From: Acetobacter pasteurianus subsp. pasteurianus LMG 1262 = NBRC 106471
GTDB taxonomy: Bacteria > Pseudomonadota > Alphaproteobacteria > Acetobacterales > Acetobacteraceae
Length of the DNA stretch: 37,315 nucleotides
Direction: 5' to 3'
NCBI RefSeq assembly: GCF_000285275.1
Contig: NZ_CADO01000015.1
Location: 1 to 37,315, forward strand
Shown: positions 19,101 through 26,693 of the stretch, piece by piece
Layout of the letters: each line of letters begins with the position of its first letter
Position numbering within the stretch: position 1 is the stretch's first letter
The notes under the pieces: model-generated
Seen by the model: only the letters and a program-made list of their open reading frames with translations
Database searches by the model: none
What the model was told of the DNA's origin: nothing
Program-made: the position numbers and the translations under genes

Positions 19101-19150
19101 GAAATCTGTTTTTGCTCTGTATCCACCGAAAATTCCCCTCTATCTTCCAT
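13124..19150 (-). CDS. Giant multidomain protein: transglutaminase-like, DUF4011, SF1 helicase, Vsr-like nuclease, DUF3320
   Basis: The 2008-residue protein has domains in this order. A beta-rich N-terminus (50-145) is followed by a transglutaminase-like cysteine-protease fold (about 160-300) with a plausible Cys242/His268/Asp287 triad. DUF4011 starts near 395 (RWCNRLLDMSARNRLLNL). The SF1 (Upf1-like) helicase has Walker A GPPGTGKS (726-733), a long helical insertion, DEAS (1364-1367), GDPKQLPPT (1388-1396), QGEERD (1562-1567) and VAITRARE (1601-1608). A Vsr/PD-(D/E)XK-like nuclease spans about 1655-1748 (Asp1690, Glu1707, Asp1709, His1714, and a WSTDWW end). After an acidic, Pro-rich linker comes DUF3320 (about 1850-1930). 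All motors and active sites look intact. Such proteins are often encoded in defence islands and may cut or unwind foreign nucleic acid; that role is inferred. The gene stands alone, between metabolic genes. Confidence 0.88.
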   Translation of the reverse strand: MEDRGEFSVDTEQKQISEDTDHPLPIETPSLQIALQEAVNASLWENSVPILEELAFDNTTDIEYPAVEITISSEPPFLTPRSWMLQQVRPQELRVLNDRDITLDGALLSAQTEASKAVVTVTARAGEQELTRTTRDVRVLARNEWGGLCGIPDILAAFVLPNDPAIARILRNAADILQQAGQVASLEGYQGDKTRVWAQAQAIWCAICGLNITYINPPASFVEYGQRIRLPSQVYEERLATCLDTTVLFAACLEAIGLRPLIVLTKGHAFAGFWLSLQDAGASVVQDLPGIRNRLKLDDLRVFETTLVTAARKPSFATACERGEAHLRDIGDDDEDAFREIIDVHRARLRRIRPLSTPGLRADTELDENSDDTSEQPIFEAPPNLREEREEEQLPDRPADRVQRWCNRLLDMSARNRLLNLPKSDRQQIEINCPEPATLEDMLAGMRAGGNPKPLRFISAPDLMDEDDPRNKALHQDRHQEDAARAYAIEALARREIVVPRKKENLQNALIEIYRQARSAEQEGGTNVLFLTIGALAWTPEDKSKPYLAPLILVPVILERVSIKSPFTLRAHSDETRINTTLLEMLRADYDIRIPLLEHDNLPEDESGLDVPKIIEAFRLHLRHIPGWEVREHVSLTTLSFSKFLMWKDLLERRDKLATNDVASRLLNGVQEPARDDTTPSGEFSASQDLDTALAEADLVCPMEADSSQLKAVARAAAGENFVLIGPPGTGKSQTIGNIIANTLAQGRTVLFVAEKRTALEVVRNRLEKLGIAEFCLDLFSPKASKMGVLQQFQIAQAALEDFQQEEYAHTKQTLDTLRHELNAYVHALHAPRRNGWTPYRGIGITLRAQEQKIVRIPLVWRDADAHSKTDYDNLVQAAEDLATLYARIGDIVVSPQLAGLEQTEWSPLWEARLLDTVNTTLAALEELRNAAHDVVKALALGADNLSFIRLGQIGALCAHLLQPHAAGWAFGDDAQDICSQARAEKEQVAKHRALTEDLNTRWKESVDTLPVSDILAEWRTAKEKWLLARSMGQKAIRKRLNDHAIAMPEDCESDLEKLVERQTIASRLKEAPHKAHIGALWRGLETDFDQINLVFEWGQQARNHLGGCMADTAALLSARAHFKTLLTEGKDLLAPGGSVYTALTQYRVAFSALEATLKTLAECSASNISALVSPKAPDWLNEISEKLQSWKNSARELRDWCAWQRACHHAAQLGLTPLVTAIEQGFVAQEDVLSVFEANYARWWTMHAVSDSALLSGFVAATHEGRILRFRELDEKLKNLAVKLIRARLAGKIPGETERQHDPEYKVLTREIAKKTRHLPVRQLAEKMPSALRTLTPCLMMSPLSVAQYLPADAEPFDLVIFDEASQIATWDAIGAIGRGKQVIVVGDPKQLPPTDFFVAGKAADDVATSDEMTDLDSILDECLGAGIPAISLEWHYRSRHESLIAFSNQTYYSGNLVTFPSPVTSDQAVSFRFVPKGIYEPGRNGSHTNPVEARMVVAEAVKIMRGGRERSVGIVTFNSEQQKLIVDLLEAEVRKDPSLERFTGDTAPEPLLVKNLENIQGEERDVMLFSLTYGPDVAGKISMNFGPLNREGGERRLNVAITRAREQLIVFGSLRGDQIAIERTRAAGVRDLRRFLLFAERGATALAGAHEGSVGGYDSIFEVEVATMLRAKGWDVTTQVGVSGFRIDLGVIDPDLPTTFLAGIECDGATYHRSATARDRDRLRQAVLENLGWNILRIWSTDWWTNAPREVERVDRALNEFLEETRKKRAEQAEHDAAMAAASLNEIPPEIEEVSPHPLNESQEEPNPQAAPSEVLAISAPAVEPLYAKAPTEDVLPTAAKPVIDSSRFYQEDYLPTLAQLICQIVDEAGVIREDVLIQTLSRDHGFARVGREIRERIQSAVPSTLGRTEESVGVFLWSERLPVTSRLPLASCTSEKNIDPAKVPLPALVDLACRAIAIDCSDDEAITRMRDACGMSRMGQATRTRFAEALQAARRMNDNQGERLL

Positions 19151-19453
19151 GTTCGTGCACTCAATAACACAATTCTCTATCGTATTATGACAAAGTTATT
19201 CATGTTTCATGAGAAAGAGGAGTGTGTGTAATTGGTAACAGATTTGCAAGTGATGGTAGAATGCGGTTCTTGATAAGGACGGTCAGCTTTTAGCTGACAT
19301 ATATACTGGGCAAACCCTCTTACCTTTTGGTTTGATCCGCTTTGAGTGCCAGAACTCCGCAGGCCATTCCCCCGAGAACAGAAGGCCTGCAAGTTGAAAA
19401 AGTAGCTCTAGCTGGGGCTTCAGTTTTTTTCGATGTGAACAGACACATGCGTG
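19151..19453. other. Intergenic region upstream of the giant helicase gene
   Basis: 303 bp carrying the promoter of the giant gene near its left end. Two hairpins are visible: GTCAGCT/AGCTGAC (19282-19298, 3-nt loop) and GCAGGCC/GGCCTGC (19359-19390). Either could end transcription of the minus-strand hydrolase gene (stop at 19454). No gene is supported. Confidence 0.45.
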
Positions 19454-20398
19454 TCACAATAGGCGGCGAACGGCTTCTAACACATCACGGCGCACACGTT
19501 CGCCAAGGGAGGAAGGCAACAGGTCAAAAGCGTGCACCGCATTTGCATAGACGACAAGTTCAGTCGGTACGGCTGCTTTCCATAGGCGCTGCGCAAAAGT
19601 TATATCTTCATCACGAAACAGATCCAAAGCGCCAGTGATCATAAATGTTGCGGGCAGCCCAGACAGATCTTGCATGAAGGCGGGTGATAGATAGCCAAAT
19701 CGAGGGTCATCTGCTGCCAATTCTCCGCGCACGGCAGACCATGCATGTTGGTTTTGGGCGCGCGTCCAGACGAATTCCCCCGTTGTAGGATCATCAGAAG
19801 GGGCATCTGGCCCACCTGTGCGCAAATCAAGCATTGGGTAAATTAAGACTTGGGCATGTAATTTTACCTTACCGCGATCACGTGCCAGAAGGGCTGTAGC
19901 GGCAGCCAGACAACCTCCACCACTATCCCCCATAACCATGATACGATCGGGGTCAATTTCCAGTTCTTTCGCATGCTTATGTAGCCACACAAGAGCAGTA
20001 TAAACGTCTTCCAGACCACCAGGAAAAGGCGTTTCCGGCGCAAGCCGGTAATCAACCGAGACAACTAGGGTATTTGTTTCTAAAGCCAGCCGGTTCAGCA
20101 TACCTGCCTGCATGTCGGGTGTGCCGGCAATCATTCCTCCGCCATGTACATAGAGAATGGCAGACGTTGTTTTCTTGGCCTTAGGCGGCTGAAACAGAAT
20201 AACACGAACATCGGGGGCTGCATCAGGGGCAGGGATCAATCGTTCCTCATATGTGACCGATCCAGAATTTAAGAGAGCAGTTGAGCCTTCAACGAGGCCA
20301 CGGCGGAACTCCATGAGATCGTCTTGCTCAGGATCGAAGGATGGAAACGAAGCAATCATGTCGCGCTGTTCGGCATCAACCAAGCCAAGGGTCGTCAT
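19454..20398 (-). CDS. Alpha/beta hydrolase, hormone-sensitive-lipase-like esterase
   Basis: A 314-residue cytoplasmic serine hydrolase without signal peptide. The HSL-family oxyanion motif HGGG is at residues 85-88, the nucleophile elbow GDSGG holds Ser159, and Asp259 (GALDLFRDED) and His289 (AVHAFD) complete the triad. The catalytic apparatus is intact, so hydrolysis of a short-chain ester or similar bond is expected; the natural substrate is unknown. It lies 235 nt after the allophanate hydrolase gene on the same strand. The gap contains a large inverted repeat, so it may be a separate unit. A direct role in guanidine or urea use has no support beyond position. Confidence 0.88.
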   Translation of the reverse strand: MTTLGLVDAEQRDMIASFPSFDPEQDDLMEFRRGLVEGSTALLNSGSVTYEERLIPAPDAAPDVRVILFQPPKAKKTTSAILYVHGGGMIAGTPDMQAGMLNRLALETNTLVVSVDYRLAPETPFPGGLEDVYTALVWLHKHAKELEIDPDRIMVMGDSGGGCLAAATALLARDRGKVKLHAQVLIYPMLDLRTGGPDAPSDDPTTGEFVWTRAQNQHAWSAVRGELAADDPRFGYLSPAFMQDLSGLPATFMITGALDLFRDEDITFAQRLWKAAVPTELVVYANAVHAFDLLPSSLGERVRRDVLEAVRRLL

Positions 20399-20514
20399 TT
20401 GGAGAGCACTCCATTCTCTTGAGCAATAACAGGATCATAAAGGGTTGTTGCTCAAGATCACAATACCTCTACAATAAGTTGAATTATCGCGGTTTTTTTG
20501 TGGTTTGTATTCTG

Positions 20515-20565
20515 TTGGGCTCACATCTATCCACCTTATCCAAAATAAAGTGGATAGACGCCCAA
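20515..20565. repeat. Interrupted inverted repeat after the allophanate hydrolase gene
   Basis: Outer arms TTGGGC/GCCCAA (20515-20520, 20560-20565) and inner arms CTATCCAC/GTGGATAG (20527-20534, 20550-20557) can form one long hairpin with a small internal bulge. No T-tract follows on either strand, so it could be a factor-dependent terminator, an RNA-stability element or a protein site. Confidence 0.5.
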
Positions 20566-20633
20566 AAACACTAGCCTAGCGTTACATGGCATAGAGAGGG
20601 AACATCTACACCAAGTGAGGCGCCAAGCATTGT

Positions 20634-22436
20634 TTAACGCGTTTGCATGTAATACCGCCAACCACCTGTTTCTGTAATATCGGTGCCGCTACGCGCCACG
20701 GCTTCGCTACAGAGAAAGCCGCAAACTTCCTTTCCATCTTCTAACGTAATTCGACCAATGGACATGGGTTGCGGAACAGAAGCGACAAAACGCCCAAAAC
20801 CTGCTGCATCGAGTTCGTAAACCTCTACTTCTAGTCCGTTACCCTCAAAGCCTTGTTCCCGCACAAGGCCTGGCTTGGGTGGGGTGGCATTGGGCAAGGC
20901 AAACAGGCGGTAATCTGGGGCCGTGCGGGTGGTGCTTCGTAAAACAGCATGTTCCTGTTCAAGCTGCCAGTGCAGGGGAAAACCTTTGAGATGTGCCCCG
21001 ACAACAGCCAGAAGCACACGATTATTGGGGGCCATAGTGTCAGCCTCTTTCGATACCGATTTATCGGTGCGTGTCAGCCTAACAGCTTCGTCTAACGCAT
21101 GATGAAAACGTCCGGCTAATACTGCCAAATCCTTATCGGTGAAGGCAGGGGCAATAAATGTTACTCCAAATGGGAGGCCATCTGGCGCAAACCCGGCAGG
21201 CACAGCACAGGCTGCCATATCAAGCAGATTTACAAAATTGGTATAGGCCCCAAGCAAGCTGTTGGCAGTAATGGGTTGCTCTACAACCTCCTGTTTGGTG
21301 ACAATACGCGGTGCCGTTGGCAGCAGCATAATGTCAAAATTAGCCCACATACGTTGTGCTACCTGCTGGAGGCTATGTTGGCGATAAATGCCTTCGAATA
21401 CATCTGTTGCTGTATAATTTTTGGCACCGTCAATAATGGCTCCAACTGTTGGGTCCATATCTTGGCGATGAGTGTTATAAAAATCCTTTATCGCAGCTAA
21501 CCGTTCCACCACAAAGGGGCCACTATACAGCAGGGCTGCTGTTTCCTTTAGGGGAGCAAAATCCAGCTCAACGGGCGTGCCACCAATTTGTTCTAACAGG
21601 TGGATGGCACGGGCATAAAGCGCTGCATTTGCTGCGTTGCCATCGAAAAACTGATCTTCTTTTTTCAATACCCCAAAACGAAATGTTGTAAGAGGCAGCG
21701 ACCGAATATCTAGCGCGCGCGAGTAGGGAGAGCGTGCATCAGGTGCAGCAGCAATCTGTTCAACTTCCCACGCATCAGCGGTAGAGCCTGCGAAGACTGA
21801 GATACAGTCAAGAGATTCACAGGCGGGAACAAGGCCATATGTGCTGAGCACGCCACGTGATGGTTTGAGCCCCACAATGTTGTTAAATGCGGCTGGCACG
21901 CGGCCCGAACCTGCCGTATCTGTGCCAAGCGCAAATGATACCAGACCAGCCGCAACAGCAACAGCAGACCCGGAGCTTGAACCGCCCGAAACATATTCAG
22001 GGTTAAACACGCAATGTGGTTGGCCATAAGGGGAACGCATACCAACAAGACCTGTTGCAAACTGGTCAAGGTTGGTTTTGCCAATAAGAATGGCTCCCGC
22101 AGCTTCCAAACGCTGCACAACTTCAGCGCTTTCTTGAGGCTCATAGGCAAAAGCCGGACACCCAGCGGTTGTGGGTAGCCCAGCAACATCAATATTATCC
22201 TTTACAGCAAACGGAATACCGTAAAGTGGAAGGTCCGTGGCAGCTTGTTTTTCCAGTTCAGCAGCGCGGGCTAAAAGCTTTTCTGCCGGAACCCGGCTGA
22301 TCCATACAGCCGGGTCTTGGGTGGTATAGGAGTCAATGCGTGCAATAACGTCATGCACCATGTTGGTGGGCGTAAGCGTTCCGGTGCGATAGGCGGAAAG
22401 CAGCGGGGTAATCTGCAACATATTGGGCAGGGACAT
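20634..22436 (-). CDS. atzF: Allophanate hydrolase (AtzF type)
   Basis: The 600-residue cytoplasmic enzyme converts allophanate to ammonia and CO2, the last step of guanidine or urea breakdown by the carboxylase route. The amidase-signature triad is present: Lys79 (FAVKDNID), cis-Ser155 (GGSSSGS) and nucleophile Ser179 (DTAGSGR). The C-terminal ~125 residues (from about 475) form the extra allophanate-hydrolase domain, so both domains are complete. I chose the ATG at 22436 because AGGAAA sits just upstream; another ATG at 22469 lacks good spacing. The gene starts 38 nt after the carboxylase stop and closes the operon's core pathway. Confidence 0.93.
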   Translation of the reverse strand: MSLPNMLQITPLLSAYRTGTLTPTNMVHDVIARIDSYTTQDPAVWISRVPAEKLLARAAELEKQAATDLPLYGIPFAVKDNIDVAGLPTTAGCPAFAYEPQESAEVVQRLEAAGAILIGKTNLDQFATGLVGMRSPYGQPHCVFNPEYVSGGSSSGSAVAVAAGLVSFALGTDTAGSGRVPAAFNNIVGLKPSRGVLSTYGLVPACESLDCISVFAGSTADAWEVEQIAAAPDARSPYSRALDIRSLPLTTFRFGVLKKEDQFFDGNAANAALYARAIHLLEQIGGTPVELDFAPLKETAALLYSGPFVVERLAAIKDFYNTHRQDMDPTVGAIIDGAKNYTATDVFEGIYRQHSLQQVAQRMWANFDIMLLPTAPRIVTKQEVVEQPITANSLLGAYTNFVNLLDMAACAVPAGFAPDGLPFGVTFIAPAFTDKDLAVLAGRFHHALDEAVRLTRTDKSVSKEADTMAPNNRVLLAVVGAHLKGFPLHWQLEQEHAVLRSTTRTAPDYRLFALPNATPPKPGLVREQGFEGNGLEVEVYELDAAGFGRFVASVPQPMSIGRITLEDGKEVCGFLCSEAVARSGTDITETGGWRYYMQTR

Positions 22437-22474
22437 GTTTTTTCCTGTTCTATCAGCGTTAGGGCACATAAAAA

Positions 22475-25400
22475 TCAGCTTGTGCGGACAACCATGATGC
22501 GTTCACCACCCCGCACTTCACGCCCTTTGCGGCAGAGAATTTCAGTCACAACACCGGTGGCTGGTGAGGAAATCTTCATTTCCGTTTTCATGGATTCAAT
22601 AATGGCCACCGTATCACCTACCTTTACGTGATCTCCCACGTTTACGGGCAGTTGCCATACGTTGCCGGGTACTGGGCTATCCACACCCATATGGCCTTCG
22701 GGCAGCACAGATTCATCTGCCTGATTTTCATTCGTTTCTTCCTCGAATGTATCAAGTCCCTTTGCAATCCAGTCTTGCCGTTCAGCTTCAAAGGCAGCTT
22801 GTTGTCTGGCTTGGGCAGCGGCAATTTCTTCTTTGTTGGCTTCAAGGAAAGCGCGATATTCCTTTAGGCTGAAATGTGATTCCTCAATCTTAACGGAAAA
22901 GCGGCCATACGGGAAAGCGGCACGGGCTTCCATCAGTTCATCGTGTGAGACAGGGTAGAAACGGATCTGGTCAAAAAACCTTAAAAGCCACGGCGTGCCT
23001 TCATGAAATACATCTGTTGTGCGCCATGTATTCCAAATCTGCGTGGTGCGGCCAAATAGCTGATACCCACCGGGGCCTTCCATGCCATAGATGCACATAT
23101 AACTTCCGCCAATGCCCACCACGTTATCTGGTGTCCATGTGCGGGCAGGGTTGTATTTGGTGGTTACAAGCCGATGGCGCGGATCAATTGGGGTGGCAAC
23201 AGGGGCGCCCAGATAAACATCGCCAAGCCCCATCACAAGGTATGATGCGTTGAAGATGATATCCTTTACAGCATCAATAGAAGGCAGGCCGTTAATGCGC
23301 CGAATAAACTCAATGTTAGAAGGGCACCACGGTGCATTAGGCCGCACAAGTTCCTGATAACGCTGCATGGCCAGCCGCGCCTGCTCATCATCCCATGATA
23401 CGGGCAGATGCACGATACGGCTGGGCACGACAATATCATCATCGCCTGAAGGCAGAGCCTGTTCAATGCCGTGTAGGGTTTCCAGCAGAGCGGACAGAGA
23501 GATAACGTCGGGGTTGTAATGCACCTGCAGAGAGCGGATGCCGGGTGTGAGGTCTATAATACCACTTATGGCCTCGGCTTTCAGACGTTCCAGCACAAGC
23601 TGTGCACGTAGCCGCAATGTAACGTCCAGTTCTGGTGGACCGAACTCAAGCAGCAGATAGTTTTCGCCTGCACGACGGTAAACAACTGGAATTTCGCCTT
23701 CCGAGCGGAAAAGAATAGGGCTGTCACCCATAATGGGTGCTGGCAGAAAAGCTACATGCAGCGGTTGCGGCTGCACGCGGCGGAAACGTACTTTGTCTCC
23801 GGGGTGCAACTGCCCCATCTTCCATAGTTCATCACGCACAAGCACGGCAGGGCAGACAAAGCCCCCCAAACTGGGGCCATCCGGGCCGAGCAGGATGGGC
23901 ATGTCCCCCGTAAAGTCGATTGCGCCAATAGCGTAGGCGTTGTCATGAATGTTGGAAGGGTGCAGCCCGGCTTCGCCGCCATCTGTGCGTGCCCAGCGTG
24001 GTTTAGGCCCAATCAGCCTTACACCCGTGCGTGCGCTGTTGAAGTGCACCTCATATTCGCTGGAAAATAGTTCAGCAATATCTTCATCACGGAAGAAATC
24101 CGGCGCGCCATGTGGCCCATATAGCACGCCCAATTCCCAGGTCTGCGTAAGTTCGGGGCGATCTTCCTGCGCAATGCTGGTAGCAGGTGGAGCATCTGCC
24201 TGTGGGGCAGCAAGCCGTAGAACATCACCCGTACGCAGTTGGCCTGTAGCATGGCCACCAAACTGCCCCAGCATGAATGTAGCGCGAGACCCCAGATAAA
24301 GCGGCGCATCAATCCCTCCCCGAATAGCAAGGTATGTGCGATGACCAGCTCCTTTAATCTGCCCTAACGCTAAAATCTGACCGGCCTTGACCTCAACAGG
24401 TTCCCAATAAGGTATTTCTTGGCCATCCAGCGTGGCTGGCATAAATGCCCCGGCAAGACCTATGGTGGCAGGTGCGTTAAAGCGCAGAACCGGGCCAGAA
24501 ACGGTGAACTCCAAAGCCGCCACACCATCCGCATTGCCAACAATGCGATTGGCCAGACGAAAGTGACGATCATCCATAGGCCCACTGGGGGGAACACCTA
24601 CATCCCAGTATCCAATGCGTCCGGGCCAATCCTGTACGGTGGATTGCAAGCCCGGAGAGATGACCTCAATTGTTGTAGGCGTATAGGCAAAGTTATTGAG
24701 AAGGCCTGTAAAAACACGCCCTTCCAGCACGGCAGGGGCCGCTGTAATGGCACGCAGGTAATCCAGATTACTTTCCAGCCCACCTATGCGGGAGCTTGAA
24801 AGGGCCTCATGCAGTTTACGGAATGCCTCTTCCCGCGTGGCCCCGTGCGCAATAACCTTTGCCAGCATTGGGTCATAATAAGGGGTAACTTCGGTCCCGG
24901 TCTCAATCCATCCATCAACCCGCACGTTCGGTGCAAAACCCACCTCGGTAAGGCGACCAGTTGAAGGACGAAAATTTTCGGCAGGATTTTCGGCGTAAAC
25001 ACGGGCTTCTACTGCCACGCCTTGCGGAATAAGGCTATCCTGCGGAGGTAAGATCAGGCTGCCATCTGCCTGACGCACCATCCATTCCACAAGGTCAATA
25101 CCAAATACTTCTTCGGTAACGCAGTGCTCAACCTGCAGACGGGTATTTACTTCAAGAAAATAGAACTCTCCACTTTCGGTGTCGTAAATAAACTCCACCG
25201 TACCAGCGGATTCATATGCAACGGCAGCGCCCAATGCGCGGGCTGCTTCACGCAGGCCTTGGCGGGTTGTATCTGACAAGCCGGGAGCGGGGGTTTCTTC
25301 AATAACTTTCTGGTTGCGGCGCTGCAGGGAGCAATCGCGCTCACCTAGCGTGAGAATATTGCCTTTGCCGTCTCCAAAAATTTGCACTTCAACGTGGCGT

Positions 25401-26014
25401 GCGCAGGCAATAAACTTTTCTAGAAAAACACGGGCATCACCAAAATTATTACCGCCCATGCGTGAGACAGCAGCAAAGCAATCTCGCAATTCTGTCTCGT
25501 TATGGCACACCTGCATGCCAATGCCGCCGCCGCCAGCCGTGCTCTTAAGCATGACGGGGTAACCTATGCGTGTGGCCTCAATTGCTGCTTCATCTGCTGA
25601 ATTTAAAATATCAGAGCCGGGCAGGAGCGGTACATTGTTCTGTTTGGCTAGTTCACGCGCTGTGTGCTTAAGGCCAAACATACGCATATGTTCAGGTCGT
25701 GGCCCCATAAAGCGAATACCGCGTTCAGCCAGTTTTTCAGCAAATTCTGCACGTTCACTCAGGAACCCATAACCGGGGTGGACGGCCTGTGCCCCCGTAG
25801 TAGCACAGGCATCCAGAATGGCATCCATGTTCAGGTAGCTGTCAGTTACTGCGGCCGGGCCGATCAACACGGCTTCATCTGCTTCCAGAACAGGGGGCGT
25901 GAAGCGATCTGCTTCTGAACACACCGCTACAGAGGCGATGTTCATACGCCGGAGTGTGCGACTGACACGCCGGACGATTTCTCCACGATTGGCAATGAGA
26001 ACCTTAGTGAACAT
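22475..26014 (-). CDS. Biotin-dependent urea/guanidine carboxylase
   Basis: A 1179-residue single-chain enzyme, full length. Biotin carboxylase occupies about 1-450 (ATP-grasp GGGGIGM at 161-167, ERDCSLQRRNQK near 236). The carboxyltransferase is made of KipA-like AHS2 (about 455-780) and KipI-like AHS1 (about 800-1030, with GLGDVYLGAPVATP). A biotinyl carrier domain at the C-terminus has the target lysine Lys1143 in ESMKTEMK. It carboxylates urea to allophanate or guanidine to carboxyguanidine at the cost of ATP. Homologues next to UAAP/DUF1989 genes have been shown to be guanidine carboxylases, and both such genes lie immediately upstream here (18 nt gap), so guanidine is the preferred substrate call. 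The sequence alone, read by eye, does not settle it. Confidence 0.93.
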   Translation of the reverse strand: MFTKVLIANRGEIVRRVSRTLRRMNIASVAVCSEADRFTPPVLEADEAVLIGPAAVTDSYLNMDAILDACATTGAQAVHPGYGFLSERAEFAEKLAERGIRFMGPRPEHMRMFGLKHTARELAKQNNVPLLPGSDILNSADEAAIEATRIGYPVMLKSTAGGGGIGMQVCHNETELRDCFAAVSRMGGNNFGDARVFLEKFIACARHVEVQIFGDGKGNILTLGERDCSLQRRNQKVIEETPAPGLSDTTRQGLREAARALGAAVAYESAGTVEFIYDTESGEFYFLEVNTRLQVEHCVTEEVFGIDLVEWMVRQADGSLILPPQDSLIPQGVAVEARVYAENPAENFRPSTGRLTEVGFAPNVRVDGWIETGTEVTPYYDPMLAKVIAHGATREEAFRKLHEALSSSRIGGLESNLDYLRAITAAPAVLEGRVFTGLLNNFAYTPTTIEVISPGLQSTVQDWPGRIGYWDVGVPPSGPMDDRHFRLANRIVGNADGVAALEFTVSGPVLRFNAPATIGLAGAFMPATLDGQEIPYWEPVEVKAGQILALGQIKGAGHRTYLAIRGGIDAPLYLGSRATFMLGQFGGHATGQLRTGDVLRLAAPQADAPPATSIAQEDRPELTQTWELGVLYGPHGAPDFFRDEDIAELFSSEYEVHFNSARTGVRLIGPKPRWARTDGGEAGLHPSNIHDNAYAIGAIDFTGDMPILLGPDGPSLGGFVCPAVLVRDELWKMGQLHPGDKVRFRRVQPQPLHVAFLPAPIMGDSPILFRSEGEIPVVYRRAGENYLLLEFGPPELDVTLRLRAQLVLERLKAEAISGIIDLTPGIRSLQVHYNPDVISLSALLETLHGIEQALPSGDDDIVVPSRIVHLPVSWDDEQARLAMQRYQELVRPNAPWCPSNIEFIRRINGLPSIDAVKDIIFNASYLVMGLGDVYLGAPVATPIDPRHRLVTTKYNPARTWTPDNVVGIGGSYMCIYGMEGPGGYQLFGRTTQIWNTWRTTDVFHEGTPWLLRFFDQIRFYPVSHDELMEARAAFPYGRFSVKIEESHFSLKEYRAFLEANKEEIAAAQARQQAAFEAERQDWIAKGLDTFEEETNENQADESVLPEGHMGVDSPVPGNVWQLPVNVGDHVKVGDTVAIIESMKTEMKISSPATGVVTEILCRKGREVRGGERIMVVRTS

Positions 26015-26032
26015 AGCTGATCTTTCGGTGCG

Positions 26033-26677
26033 TCAAATAGAAGCGGGGTCACCAATAACCACGCGAATAGGCGTGGGCGTGAAGCCGTTGCAGGGATTGT
26101 TGACCTGAGGGCAGTTTGACAACACAACAAGCGTATCCATTTCGGCACGCAAATCTACAAAACCACCGGGCACGGAAAGGCCATCGTCAATCACCAGTTC
26201 ACCATTCTGCATAATGGGAACATTCATGAAGAAATTGACGTTGTTGACGATATCGCGCTTGCCCATGCCGTATTTTTCCACTTCCAGAAGGAAGTTTTCA
26301 CGGCATGCATGCATGTATTTCGTTTCATGCCCAAAGCGTACGGTGTTGGATTCACAACTACAGGCACCTGCCAGTGTATCGTGGCGGCCGCAGGTATCTT
26401 CCACAACGGTCATGAGCACGTTGCCTTCGTTGGAAAACAGACGGCCACCCTTGCCAATATAGGCAGATCCCTGGTTCAGAAGGGTATCTTGTGCGCTGTA
26501 ACGTTCGTAATATGCGTGTGCATTATAGAACAGGGCATCTACCGCTTGCTGGCTTTCAAGATCAATAATGCGCAAAACCTGCCCCTTGCGCACAACGCCA
26601 GACCACGGCACGCGGGCAGGCACAACCTGATCTAGAGTGATGGCAGAGAAAACTTTGCTGATATCATATTCTGGCAT
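26033..26677 (-). CDS. UAAP/DUF1989 family protein, likely carboxyguanidine deiminase subunit
   Basis: The 214-residue protein belongs to the urea-amidolyase-associated (UAAP, DUF1989) family. A pair of such proteins, CgdA and CgdB, has been shown to deaminate carboxyguanidine to allophanate and ammonia, linking guanidine carboxylase to allophanate hydrolase. Conserved Cys/His positions likely to hold metal are visible: Cys96 (DTCGRHD), Cys106 and Cys108, His123/Cys125 (MHACREN) and Cys189 (SNCP). The ATG at 26677 is preferred over an open frame reaching 26866 because AGGAA precedes it and the extra part overlaps the upstream gene. It sits 16 nt after its paralogue and 18 nt before the carboxylase. 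Which of the two is CgdA is not decided here. Confidence 0.87.
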   Translation of the reverse strand: MPEYDISKVFSAITLDQVVPARVPWSGVVRKGQVLRIIDLESQQAVDALFYNAHAYYERYSAQDTLLNQGSAYIGKGGRLFSNEGNVLMTVVEDTCGRHDTLAGACSCESNTVRFGHETKYMHACRENFLLEVEKYGMGKRDIVNNVNFFMNVPIMQNGELVIDDGLSVPGGFVDLRAEMDTLVVLSNCPQVNNPCNGFTPTPIRVVIGDPASI

Positions 26678-26693
26678 GGGTCTGGTTCCTGGA

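Noticed and set aside
19342..19638. 98-codon plus-strand frame overlapping the hydrolase gene
   Set aside because: Antisense to a well-supported catalytic gene; no independent evidence.
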